The position numbers were made by a program, and so were the translations under genes. From UBA9980 sp964436235 (GTDB lineage: Bacteria; Muiribacteriota; UBA9980), in NCBI GenBank assembly GCA_964436235.1, contig CAYTCW010000001.1:1-64000 (forward strand): DNA of 64,000 nucleotides, written 5' to 3'. Below the pieces are notes generated by a model. It was not told the origin of the DNA. It saw only the letters and a program-made list of their open reading frames with translations, and ran no database searches. Shown here piece after piece: positions 16,577 through 24,220 of the stretch. The stretch's first letter is position 1. The number at the start of each line of letters is the position of its first letter.

Positions 16577-16613
16577 CAATCAGGGGCAGGCTTTACCGGC
16601 GTGCCCCTGATTG
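16577..16613 (+). terminator. 12-bp hairpin between rplQ and ecfA1
   Basis: CAATCAGGGGCA (16577-16588) pairs perfectly with TGCCCCTGATTG (16602-16613) across a 13-nt loop. The stem is strong enough for a terminator of the ribosomal superoperon, but only GTTTAAT follows instead of a U-tract. It ends within 6-15 nt of the ecfA1 start. It could therefore instead control ecfA1 translation. Confidence 0.5.
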
Positions 16614-16627
16614 GTTTAATGAAAGTT

Positions 16628-17482
16628 ATGATCGATTTTAAAAAAGTATATTTCAGATATTCTAATGAAGAAGGTTCGCCTTACGCGCTCAGCGATATCG
16701 ATTTGAGCGTCGCGCGAGGCGAATTGGCGGTTGTCGTGGGCGCCAACGGTTCCGGCAAATCCACCATGGCGCGTCTTTTAAACTGTCTGCTGGTCCCTTC
16801 GGCCGGCAAGGTTTTTATCGACGGCTTGGACACTTCCGTCGAATCGAATTTATGGAGTATAAGAAAAAAAGTCGGCTTCGTTTTTCAAAACCCTGAAAAT
16901 CAGATAGTCGGGACTATCGTCGAAAACGACGCGGCTTTCGCCCCTGAAAATCTCGGCCTGCCCGAAGATGAAATAGAGCGACGGGTTTCTTACGCTCTCG
17001 AAGCGGTCGGCTTGCTCGAGCGCCGCGGATTTATGACGGCGCATCTTTCGGGCGGCCAGAAACAGCGTTTAGCCATAGCCGGCGTGCTGGCCATGAAGCC
17101 GGATGTATTGGTTCTCGACGAGCCGACGGCGATGCTCGATGCGCGCGGGCGCGATTCTATTATTAAATTGATTTTAAAAATTAAAAACGATCTTAAAATT
17201 ACGGTCGTTCTTATAACTCATTTTATGGAAAACGCTCTTATAGGCGATAAACTGATATGTTTAGAAAACGGTTTCGTTCGATTCGCCGGGCCCGCGCATC
17301 TTTTTTTTATGAAGGGCGGCGAATACATATCCAAATTCAATCTTAAACAGCCTTTCGGCTACGAATTGATCAACAGGCTCAACGAAAACGGTTTTTCTTT
17401 CAGCGAAAATGATTACAGGCAGGCGGCCGATCCTAAAATTCTTTCGGATATTATATTCAGGGCGGTTAAAAATGGGCGTTGA
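16628..17482 (+). CDS. ecfA1: ECF transporter ATPase EcfA1
   Basis: This is one of the two ABC ATPases that power energy-coupling-factor vitamin and metal importers. It has Walker A GANGSGKST, the Q-loop FQNPENQIVG, signature LSGGQKQR, Walker B VLVLDEPTAMLD and the switch His in LITH. I start at 16628 (MIDFKKVYFRY) by family match. An ATG at 16619 and a GTG at 16601 are also in frame, and no Shine-Dalgarno supports any of them. The stop overlaps ecfA2 by 11 nt. No substrate-binding S component is encoded nearby, so this is probably a shared group II module. Confidence 0.93.
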   Translation: MIDFKKVYFRYSNEEGSPYALSDIDLSVARGELAVVVGANGSGKSTMARLLNCLLVPSAGKVFIDGLDTSVESNLWSIRKKVGFVFQNPENQIVGTIVENDAAFAPENLGLPEDEIERRVSYALEAVGLLERRGFMTAHLSGGQKQRLAIAGVLAMKPDVLVLDEPTAMLDARGRDSIIKLILKIKNDLKITVVLITHFMENALIGDKLICLENGFVRFAGPAHLFFMKGGEYISKFNLKQPFGYELINRLNENGFSFSENDYRQAADPKILSDIIFRAVKNGR

Positions 17483-18341
17483 AAAAAGGCTTATCAGCCT
17501 TAAAAATATTTCTTTCACTTATAATAAAGGCCTTCCTACGGAGTGCGCCGCGCTTTTTAATATCGATATCGATATTAATTCCGGCGAAATTATAAGCCTT
17601 ATAGGCCATACCGGCTCGGGCAAATCTACGCTTGTTCAGCTTTTAAATTCGCAGCAGGCGCCCGATTCGGGAGAAATAGCCTGGCTGATAGACGGCGTAT
17701 GCGACCAGAAGGGCGCGGCGGTGCGCCGGCGCGTATGCGCAGCCGTGGGAATTGTTTTTCAATATCCTGAAGACCAGATTTTCGAAGAAACGGTTTACGA
17801 CGATATAGCCTTCGGTCCCCGCCAGCTTGGCAAAACTCCCGAAGAAACCGAAAAAATCGTTTTTAAAATGTCGGAGCTTATGGGGCTGGATAAAGAAATA
17901 CTTTATAAAACGCCTTTCGAACTTTCGGGAGGCACGCTTCGCAAAGTGGCTATAGCGGGCGTTCTCGCTATGGAACCCCGCGTTCTGGTTCTCGACGAGC
18001 CGATGGCGGGGCTCGATCCTAAGTCGTGCGATAATTTTGCAGGGCTTCTTAAAGGGCTTCGCGAGTGCCTCGATTTATCGATTGTAATGGTTTCGCATAA
18101 TTTAGAATACGCCGCGGCGCTTTCGGATAAAATATACTGCATGAGTTCCGGCAGGATAGTTCTCAGCGGCACGCCGAGAGAAGTTTTCGGCGAGACGAAA
18201 AAACTCGATGAGTATCAGATCGGTTTACTTCCCTCGGCGCTTATAGCTTCCGATCTTGCGGCGGCCGGGTTGAAAATCGGTCAAACCCCGCTTACGGCGG
18301 ATGAACTGGCTGTGGAGATTTTAAAAAATTATGGTAAATGA
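17472..18341 (+). CDS. ecfA2: ECF transporter ATPase EcfA2
   Basis: This is the second ECF ATPase, paired with EcfA1. It has Walker A GHTGSGKST, the Q-loop FQYPEDQIFEETVYDDIAFG typical of EcfA2, and Walker B VLVLDEPMAGLDP. The signature reads LSGGT rather than LSGGQ, a substitution at a usually conserved position. The start at 17472 (MGVEKRLISLKN) lies inside the end of ecfA1. The stop likewise overlaps ecfT by 11 nt, so the three genes are translationally coupled. The product has 289 residues. Confidence 0.94.
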   Translation: MGVEKRLISLKNISFTYNKGLPTECAALFNIDIDINSGEIISLIGHTGSGKSTLVQLLNSQQAPDSGEIAWLIDGVCDQKGAAVRRRVCAAVGIVFQYPEDQIFEETVYDDIAFGPRQLGKTPEETEKIVFKMSELMGLDKEILYKTPFELSGGTLRKVAIAGVLAMEPRVLVLDEPMAGLDPKSCDNFAGLLKGLRECLDLSIVMVSHNLEYAAALSDKIYCMSSGRIVLSGTPREVFGETKKLDEYQIGLLPSALIASDLAAAGLKIGQTPLTADELAVEILKNYGK

Positions 18342-19137
18342 TATAATATTGGGCCAGTATATGCCCTCAGGCTCATTCATTCATAAAGCCTCGCCTAAGT
18401 TAAAGATAATATCCTTATTTTTATTTACTTTTTCAATTTTTTTAATAAAAGACAGCTATTTATATTTTTATTTTCTTGCCGTGAGTATTTTTATACTCAA
18501 ATTAGCGAAATTAAAAGTATCATATTTGCTCAGAGGTTTAAAACCTCTTATTTTCATATTCGTTCTGACTTTTATATTAAATGCCGCCTTCAGCGAAGGC
18601 GAAAATATCCTCTGGGAGTGGGGACTCATTAAAATTACCGTCGAGGGCCTCATTTACAGTTTCAGGTTTTTTATGAAAGTAACGCTTCTTGTCATTTACG
18701 CCACGCTTCTTACGCTTACGACTTCGCCAGTCGAGCTTTCAGACGGCATAGAAGACTGTCTGGCGCCCCTTAAATTCGTTAAATTTCCGGTACATGAATT
18801 TTCTCTGATGATGACTATAGCGCTTCGGTTCATACCGACCTTAGTCATCGAAGTGGATAAGATAAAACGGGCTCAGGAGGCGCGCGGGGCTAATTTCAGC
18901 GAGGGAAGTTTTATTTCGCGGGCGAAAAATTTCGTGCCTATTTTAATCCCTCTTTTTATAACTTCGTTCAAGCGCGCCGACGAGCTGGCCGTAGCCATGG
19001 AAAGCCGCTGCTATATGGGCGGCGAAGGCCGCACCCGTTTCAGGCGCAAAAAAGACGGGTTAAGCGATTATTTGATTTTTGCGGCGGCCCTCGCGGCTAT
19101 TTATCCGGCGCTGCTAAATTTTATGTCGCATTTATAA
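18331..19137 (+). CDS. ecfT: ECF transporter transmembrane subunit EcfT
   Basis: EcfT is the membrane scaffold that couples EcfA1/A2 to a substrate-binding S component. The 268 residues have several hydrophobic segments near residues 25-60, 70-90, 108-130 and 240-260. The two coupling-helix motifs are visible as EARGANF (about residue 188) and ESRCYMGG (about residue 226), the second a variant of the usual ARG-type motif. It overlaps ecfA2 and ends the operon. No terminator is evident after it. Confidence 0.93.
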   Translation: MVNDIILGQYMPSGSFIHKASPKLKIISLFLFTFSIFLIKDSYLYFYFLAVSIFILKLAKLKVSYLLRGLKPLIFIFVLTFILNAAFSEGENILWEWGLIKITVEGLIYSFRFFMKVTLLVIYATLLTLTTSPVELSDGIEDCLAPLKFVKFPVHEFSLMMTIALRFIPTLVIEVDKIKRAQEARGANFSEGSFISRAKNFVPILIPLFITSFKRADELAVAMESRCYMGGEGRTRFRRKKDGLSDYLIFAAALAAIYPALLNFMSHL

Positions 19138-19212
19138 AAAACGGCGGGCGGATTTTTGCATTCAGAGGCGAATTACGGCCTTAGATTATTTGAAAAAAAA
19201 TAAAGTTTATAT

Positions 19213-19241
19213 TTGACATATAATTTAATATGTGATATAAT
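19213..19241 (+). promoter_or_regulatory. Consensus sigma-70 promoter of hpf
   Basis: TTGACA (19213-19218), a 17-nt spacer and TATAAT (19236-19241) match the consensus exactly. TGA immediately before TATAAT also makes an extended -10. Transcription should start near 19248. An imperfect hairpin, TATATTCGG/CCGGATATA (19250-19258 and 19265-19273, one G-U pair), would form at the very 5' end of the mRNA. Confidence 0.88.
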
Positions 19242-19337
19242 TTTTTTCATATATTCGGTATTTGCCGGATATATTTTAAGCGTTTAAATTGTGCTCTATA
19301 TATAATTATAAACAAAACAGAAGAGGTGTAGTTAAAA

Positions 19338-19904
19338 ATGAATATCGTAATCAATGGTAAGCACGTCGAATTAACCGAGGCATTAACCAGTTACGTTCGC
19401 GAGAAATTTTCCAAATTAACTAATTATTTCGAACATATTATCGAAATCGACGTTACTCTTTCGGTTGAACAGACAAAAAACAAAGAGGACCGTCAGACGG
19501 TCGAAGTTACCATATGGGCTAACGGAGCGGTTTTAAGAGCGTGCGAATCATCGTTTGATATGTATGCGAGCGTAGATCTCGTTTTAGATAAGCTCGAAAG
19601 ACAGATAGTTAAATACAAAGAAAAATTAAAAGACGTTCCCCGCCGCACTGCTCATCAGAAGCGCGAACGCGAAGCTACGCATACGGTTTTATCGCTTTCG
19701 GAAAAAGTCAGCGACACCAGCGAGCCTAAAATAATCAGAACCAAAAAGTTCGCTTTAAAACCCATGTTTGCAGATGAAGCGGCAATGCAGCTCGAATTAT
19801 TAGGACAGGATTTCGTCGTTTTTTCCAATGCGCAGACCAACGAAGTAAACGTAGTCTATCGTAGAAACGACGGTAACATCGGTTTGATCGAACCTCACTT
19901 TTAA
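19338..19904 (+). CDS. hpf: Long-form ribosome hibernation promoting factor
   Basis: Long HPF inactivates ribosomes as 100S dimers in slow growth. The N-terminal YfiA/HPF domain covers about residues 1-100 (MNIVINGKHVELTEAL, then a basic helix). The C-terminal dimerisation domain is FALKPMFADEAAMQLELLGQ...VVYRRNDGNIGLIEP (about residues 135-187). The 188-residue length identifies the long form. GAAGAGGTG precedes the ATG. A PtsN-like gene follows, echoing the hpf-ptsN pairing of proteobacteria. Confidence 0.97.
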   Translation: MNIVINGKHVELTEALTSYVREKFSKLTNYFEHIIEIDVTLSVEQTKNKEDRQTVEVTIWANGAVLRACESSFDMYASVDLVLDKLERQIVKYKEKLKDVPRRTAHQKREREATHTVLSLSEKVSDTSEPKIIRTKKFALKPMFADEAAMQLELLGQDFVVFSNAQTNEVNVVYRRNDGNIGLIEPHF

Positions 19905-19920
19905 TAGCGATTTTACGATT

Positions 19921-19956
19921 CGGGCGGATCGCGTGCGATAGTAGCCGCTCCGCCTG
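19921..19956 (+). other. Hairpin between hpf and the EIIA gene
   Basis: CGGGCGGA (19921-19928) pairs with TCCGCCTG (19949-19956), with one G-U pair, and an inner TCGC/GCGA stem. No U-tract follows. It could stabilise the hpf mRNA 3' end or lie in the leader of the next gene. Confidence 0.4.
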
Positions 19957-20017
19957 AAAGCATTGTTAAAAAAACGGTTAAAGCTTTTTTATCCTGCATT
20001 AAAGGTGGTATTTGTTT

Positions 20018-20488
20018 ATGGATATGAGACTCACGAGCTTAATAAATGAAGATCTGATCGAACTTGATTTAAAAGCTACGAAAAAAGAAGACGTAATTTT
20101 AGAAATGGTAGGCCTGCTCGAAAAAGCGCGCAAGGTTACCGATAAAGAAATTTACTTTAAGACCGTTATTGAACGCGAAAACCTCGGCTCGACCGGTATC
20201 GGTAAAGGCATCGCCATACCGCACGGCAAGTCCGACGTTATAACCGAAGTCGCGGTAGCTTTCGGACGCTCGAACGCCGGAATCGATTTCGATTCGCTCG
20301 ACGACCGTCCGGTTAATCTCACTTTTTTGCTTGCCGCTCCTAAAAATGTGGGCGGCGTTTATTTGAAAGCGCTTGCGCAGCTGTCAAGGCTTTTAAGACA
20401 GCAGGATTTTCGCGAAAGCCTTATAAGCGCTAAAACTAAAACCGAAGTGCTTGAAATACTTTCAAAAGCCGATCAGGCGGAACAGTAA
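20018..20488 (+). CDS. ptsN: PTS fructose/nitrogen-type EIIA protein
   Basis: This is a stand-alone EIIA domain of the fructose/mannitol family, 156 residues. The phosphorylated His69 sits in GIAIPHGKSD, preceded by ENLGSTGIGKG, the family signature. No EIIB or EIIC is fused or adjacent, so a regulatory PtsN-like role is more likely than sugar uptake. The start at 20018 is 9 nt behind AAAGGTGG. An in-frame TTG at 20012 is less likely. Confidence 0.9.
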   Translation: MDMRLTSLINEDLIELDLKATKKEDVILEMVGLLEKARKVTDKEIYFKTVIERENLGSTGIGKGIAIPHGKSDVITEVAVAFGRSNAGIDFDSLDDRPVNLTFLLAAPKNVGGVYLKALAQLSRLLRQQDFRESLISAKTKTEVLEILSKADQAEQ

Positions 20489-20507
20489 TTTTTAAGCGGC
20501 TTTCGAT

Positions 20508-20633
20508 TTTATCGTCTTAAACGATAAAGAAGCATCGTGAGTTATGCTTTTAGTTCGCGTGGTTAATAATATGATCAAATTTATATAAAAAGCATCAGAG
20601 GCGACCGGCAATTGGTTTACACTGATGCTTTTT
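20508..20633 (+). promoter_or_regulatory. secA leader with mutually exclusive hairpins
   Basis: Three stems lie in the 168-nt gap. The first is TTTATCGT/ACGATAAA (20508-20515 with 20521-20528). The second is AAGCAT/ATGCTT (20530-20535 with 20544-20549). The third is a terminator-like AAAAAGCATCAG/CTGATGCTTTTT (20587-20598 with 20622-20633). The right arm of stem 2, ATGCTTTT (20544-20551), can also pair with AAAAGCAT (20588-20595) of stem 3. AAGCATC (20530-20536) can pair with GATGCTT (20624-20630). The last stem ends only 23 nt before the secA ATG, leaving no room for a promoter after it. Confidence 0.55.
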
Positions 20634-20656
20634 AATAGTTAAAGGAAAAGATTTTT

Positions 20657-23158
20657 ATGTTTACTCCCATCGTAAAGTTAATGAGATATTTATTTAATTA
20701 TAGCGACCGTGAAGTTCGCCGCTGCAGGGCCGTTGCGGTTCGCATCAACGAGCTGGAGCCCGCTTTTCAAAAATTAAGCGACGATGAGTTGAAGGCCAAA
20801 ACCCCCTATTTCAGGCAGCAGCTTGAACGCGGCGCTTCCGCCGACGATATTTTAATCGAAGCCTTCGCTACCGTGCGTGAAACTTCACGCCGTGTTTTGA
20901 ATATGAGGCATTTCGACGTTCAGCTTATCGGCGGCATGGTCCTTCATGAAGGTAAAATAGCCGAAATGAAGACGGGCGAAGGAAAAACTCTCGTGGCGAC
21001 GCTTCCGCTCTATCTGAACGCTCTCGGCGGCCGCGGGGCCCACCTTGTTACCGTCAACGATTATCTCGTACGCCGCGATTCGGAGTGGATGGGAAAAATA
21101 TATAAATTTCTGGGCCTTTCCGTAGGCACCATAATGAACCAGATGGACCCTTCGGAGCGCCGGGTATCTTACGCCGCCGATATTACTTACGGCACCAATA
21201 ACGAATTCGGTTTCGATTATCTGCGCGATAACATGGCGGTCGATCTCGAAGAACAGGTGCAGCGTGCCTTTAATTATGCGATCGTCGATGAAGTCGATTC
21301 GATTTTAATAGACGAGGCCAGAACCCCGCTTATTATATCGGGTCCCGCCGAAAACGCCACCTCGAAGTATTACGAAATATCTAATATCGCAAAACAGCTC
21401 AGGCGCGAACTCGATTACCAGGTAGATGAAAAAGCCCGCACCGTAGCTATTACCGAAGAAGGCGTCGCCCGCGTCGAAAAAATGTGCAATATAGCCAACT
21501 GGTACGAATCTTCGAATATTAAAAACGTTCATCTGCTCAATCAGGCTCTTAAGGCTTACAATCTTTTTAAACTCGACCGCGATTACGTAGTTAAAGACGG
21601 CGAGGTCATTATAGTAGATGAATTTACGGGACGACTGATGATAGGCCGCCGTTATTCCGAAGGGCTGCATCAGGCCATAGAAGCCAAGGAAGGCGTTAAA
21701 ATACTGCGCGAAAACCAGACGCTGGCTACCATTACTCTTCAGAATTATTTCAGGATGTATAACAAGCTGGCCGGCATGACCGGCACGGCCGAAACCGAAG
21801 CGCGCGAATTCGGCGAAATTTATAAGCTGTCTACGGTGGTAATTCCTACAAATAGCGATCTTGTGAGGATGGATGCGCCCGACGTAATTTATAAAAACGA
21901 AGCAGCCAAATATAAAGCGGTAGTTGATGAAATTGTCGAAGTGCATAACGAACGCAAGCAGCCCATTCTCGTGGGCACCATCTCGATCGAAAAATCGGAG
22001 CTTCTTGGCGATATGCTTAAAAAACGCGGCGTTAAATGCAATATATTAAACGCCAAATATCACGAAAAAGAGGCCGAAATAGTCTCCCAGGCGGGCCGCA
22101 AAGGCGCCATTACCATAGCCACGAATATGGCCGGCCGCGGAACCGATATCGTTCTGGGCGGAAATCCGGATATGCTCGTCAAATCCGAAGCCAATAACAT
22201 CGAAGATGAAGGCGAAAAAAAGAAAATGCTCGAAGAATACAGGCAGTTATGCGCCACTGAAAAAGAAGAGGTTTTAAAATCAGGCGGGCTTTACATTATA
22301 GGCACCGAGCGCCATGAAAGCCGCCGCATCGACAATCAGCTTCGCGGCCGCGCCGGCCGTCAGGGCGATCCCGGTCTAACGAGGTTTTTTCTTTCGCTCG
22401 AAGACGATCTGTTAAGGCTTTTTGGTTCNNNNNNNNNNNNNNNNNNNNNNNNNNNNNNNNNNNNNNNNNNNNNNNNNNNNNNNNNNNNNNNNNNNNNNNN
22501 NNNNNNNNNNNNNNNNNNNNNNNNNNNNATAATGATCGAAATGTTTGAAGAGGTTATCGAAACTATGATAGCCGCCCATATTAATTTCGAGCATTACGAG
22601 GAGGAGCGCGAATACGAAAAGTTAGCCGAGCAGTTCTATGCGGTCTTCGAGGTTAAGCTCGACGCTAAGGCCTTAGAAGAATATAAAATGGAAGAATTAT
22701 TCGAATATCTGCTGCAGGAGGCCAAAAAAGCCTATAACGCCAAGCGCGAAGCCATAGGCGAAGAGGTTTTTTTAAACCTTCAAAAATATATAATGCTTAA
22801 AATGATAGACGATTCGTGGAAAGAGCATCTGACGGCGATGGACGATCTTGAAGAAGGCATAGGGCTTCGCGCCTACGGCCAGAAAGATCCGCTCGTCGAG
22901 TATAAGATAGAAGGCACTCAGATGTTCGAAGAAATGATTAACGGCATCAAAGAAAGTGTCATAGGAATGTTGTTTAAATTAAGGCCCGTAGAAAAAGAGC
23001 CCGAAGAAATCAAGCCGAAAAAACAGGTGATTTTTACCAACCGCGACGATAGCGTAACTCAAAAAACCATCAGGCGCGACGCGGCCAAAGTGGGCCGCAA
23101 CGACGCTTGTCCCTGCGGCTCAGGGCAGAAGTATAAAAAATGCTGTGGAAAAGGTTAG
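20657..23158 (+). CDS. secA: Protein translocase ATPase SecA, interrupted by an assembly gap
   Basis: SecA drives preproteins through SecYEG. It has Walker A MKTGEGKT (residues 104-111), the preprotein crosslinking region, the DEVDSILIDEARTPLIISG segment, and the second ATPase half with NMAGRGTDI and GRAGRQGDPG. The C-terminal zinc tail is CPCGSG...CC. AAAGGA precedes the ATG. The 100-N gap at 22429-22528 falls after LLRLFGS. By comparison with other SecA proteins about 74 residues of the helical scaffold are missing, more than 33 codons. The annotated length is therefore too short, although the downstream frame continues. Confidence 0.96.
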   Translation: MFTPIVKLMRYLFNYSDREVRRCRAVAVRINELEPAFQKLSDDELKAKTPYFRQQLERGASADDILIEAFATVRETSRRVLNMRHFDVQLIGGMVLHEGKIAEMKTGEGKTLVATLPLYLNALGGRGAHLVTVNDYLVRRDSEWMGKIYKFLGLSVGTIMNQMDPSERRVSYAADITYGTNNEFGFDYLRDNMAVDLEEQVQRAFNYAIVDEVDSILIDEARTPLIISGPAENATSKYYEISNIAKQLRRELDYQVDEKARTVAITEEGVARVEKMCNIANWYESSNIKNVHLLNQALKAYNLFKLDRDYVVKDGEVIIVDEFTGRLMIGRRYSEGLHQAIEAKEGVKILRENQTLATITLQNYFRMYNKLAGMTGTAETEAREFGEIYKLSTVVIPTNSDLVRMDAPDVIYKNEAAKYKAVVDEIVEVHNERKQPILVGTISIEKSELLGDMLKKRGVKCNILNAKYHEKEAEIVSQAGRKGAITIATNMAGRGTDIVLGGNPDMLVKSEANNIEDEGEKKKMLEEYRQLCATEKEEVLKSGGLYIIGTERHESRRIDNQLRGRAGRQGDPGLTRFFLSLEDDLLRLFGXXXXXXXXXXXXXXXXXXXXXXXXXXXXXXXXXXIMIEMFEEVIETMIAAHINFEHYEEEREYEKLAEQFYAVFEVKLDAKALEEYKMEELFEYLLQEAKKAYNAKREAIGEEVFLNLQKYIMLKMIDDSWKEHLTAMDDLEEGIGLRAYGQKDPLVEYKIEGTQMFEEMINGIKESVIGMLFKLRPVEKEPEEIKPKKQVIFTNRDDSVTQKTIRRDAAKVGRNDACPCGSGQKYKKCCGKG
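22429..22528. other. Assembly gap (100 N) in secA
   Basis: Exactly 100 N. The flanking protein segments (ending LLRLFGS and resuming IMIEMFEEVIE) are about 74 residues apart in known SecA proteins. The true gap is therefore nearer 220 nt and the N count is a placeholder. Confidence 0.9.
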
Positions 23159-23260
23159 CTAATAAATATACCAGCTTGTGAGCGAATAAAAAAACGAATA
23201 AAAAATAAGTGAATAAAATAAAGTAAAATAATAATGTTATATAAAATAGAGGTGAACTTT

Positions 23261-24193
23261 TTGGTTAAATTTTTTAAAACCGCGGCGTTTATTTTCGCGG
23301 TCATGTTTTCAGCGGCGTTATTTTCCGGCCGCGCGGCCGCGGTGAATGAGGGGTTCAATCCGCGCCTGATGCACGAAGCCAATAAGATGATATCCGCTTA
23401 TGAAGCCGAAATATTGAAAAGCGGGCCTTCCGTAGAATCTTATGAATGGATAATAAAGGGCCTTAAGGTAAGAAAAACCGCTTATTTCGATGACGAGGCA
23501 GGCGCGGAGATCGAAGCTAAGATCATTGAAAAATATAAAAAGATACTCGAATTAGATCCTTCCCATTATGAGGCTCAGTGCGAGCTGATAGGCGCCGAAA
23601 TAAACGCCGGGGCCGTCGGCGGTCAGCTCGAAAAGCTCGAAGACATAGTTAAAAATAATCCTTCCCGTTATCAGGCCCGTCTTTTAAAGGGCCGAGCCCA
23701 GTTTTATAATGCCGACTTCGACGGAGCCATCGTAGAAATAACTAAGGCGGTATCCATGATACCGGCCGAAAAAAAAGATGAAAGCTCTTATTATAAAAAG
23801 CTGCTCGAATCCGCCAATAAATTTTCGCCGGTAATGAAAAAAAACGCGGTTGATAGCGAAAAAAAATTAATTGCCGAAGATTCCGGCGCGCAAAAATATT
23901 ACTCGCTGGCATTGGTTTATCTCGATGAAGAAATGGTTAAATATCCGGCCAACGCAGACAAAGGGATCGGGTTGTTGAAAACGGCCATAGAAAAAGATCC
24001 CGGGTATTGCCAGGCCTATATCAAGCTGGGAGAGGCGTTAGGCGGTATCCGCGGCGATTACAAAGAAGCCATGAAAACGCTCGCTAAAGTCGATTCAATA
24101 GCTAAGGAAAAGGCCGTTCTTAAAAAAGCGCGGCTTCTGCGGCAGAAATATTACCGGTTGAATATGTCAAAGGGCAAAGCTAAAAAAAAGTAG
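23261..24193 (+). CDS. Exported TPR-like protein
   Basis: The function is unknown. I start at the TTG at 23261 because GAGGTG lies 6 nt upstream. This gives a signal peptide VKFFKTAAFIFAVMFSAALF ending near GRAAA. An ATG at 23234 is in frame but lacks a ribosome binding site. The mature part is helical with TPR-like pairs: KIIEKYKKILELDPSHYEAQ (about residues 90-110), then a second repeat around 130-160 and a third near 230-265 (GLLKTAIEKDPGYCQAYIKL). It has a lysine-rich C-terminus. It forms a probable unit with the TPR protein at 24221, in the same reading frame. Confidence 0.75.
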   Translation: MVKFFKTAAFIFAVMFSAALFSGRAAAVNEGFNPRLMHEANKMISAYEAEILKSGPSVESYEWIIKGLKVRKTAYFDDEAGAEIEAKIIEKYKKILELDPSHYEAQCELIGAEINAGAVGGQLEKLEDIVKNNPSRYQARLLKGRAQFYNADFDGAIVEITKAVSMIPAEKKDESSYYKKLLESANKFSPVMKKNAVDSEKKLIAEDSGAQKYYSLALVYLDEEMVKYPANADKGIGLLKTAIEKDPGYCQAYIKLGEALGGIRGDYKEAMKTLAKVDSIAKEKAVLKKARLLRQKYYRLNMSKGKAKKK

Positions 24194-24220
24194 GCGGTTA
24201 AAATTTTTTCAGATTACCGG

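Noticed and set aside
21305..21946. 213-codon open frame on the minus strand inside secA
   Set aside because: It lies wholly within the conserved SecA coding sequence, has no recognisable domain and no ribosome binding site.
23159..23260. Promoter in the AT-rich stretch before the first TPR gene
   Set aside because: TTGTGA-17-TAAAAA and similar matches are too weak to separate from random AT-rich sequence.
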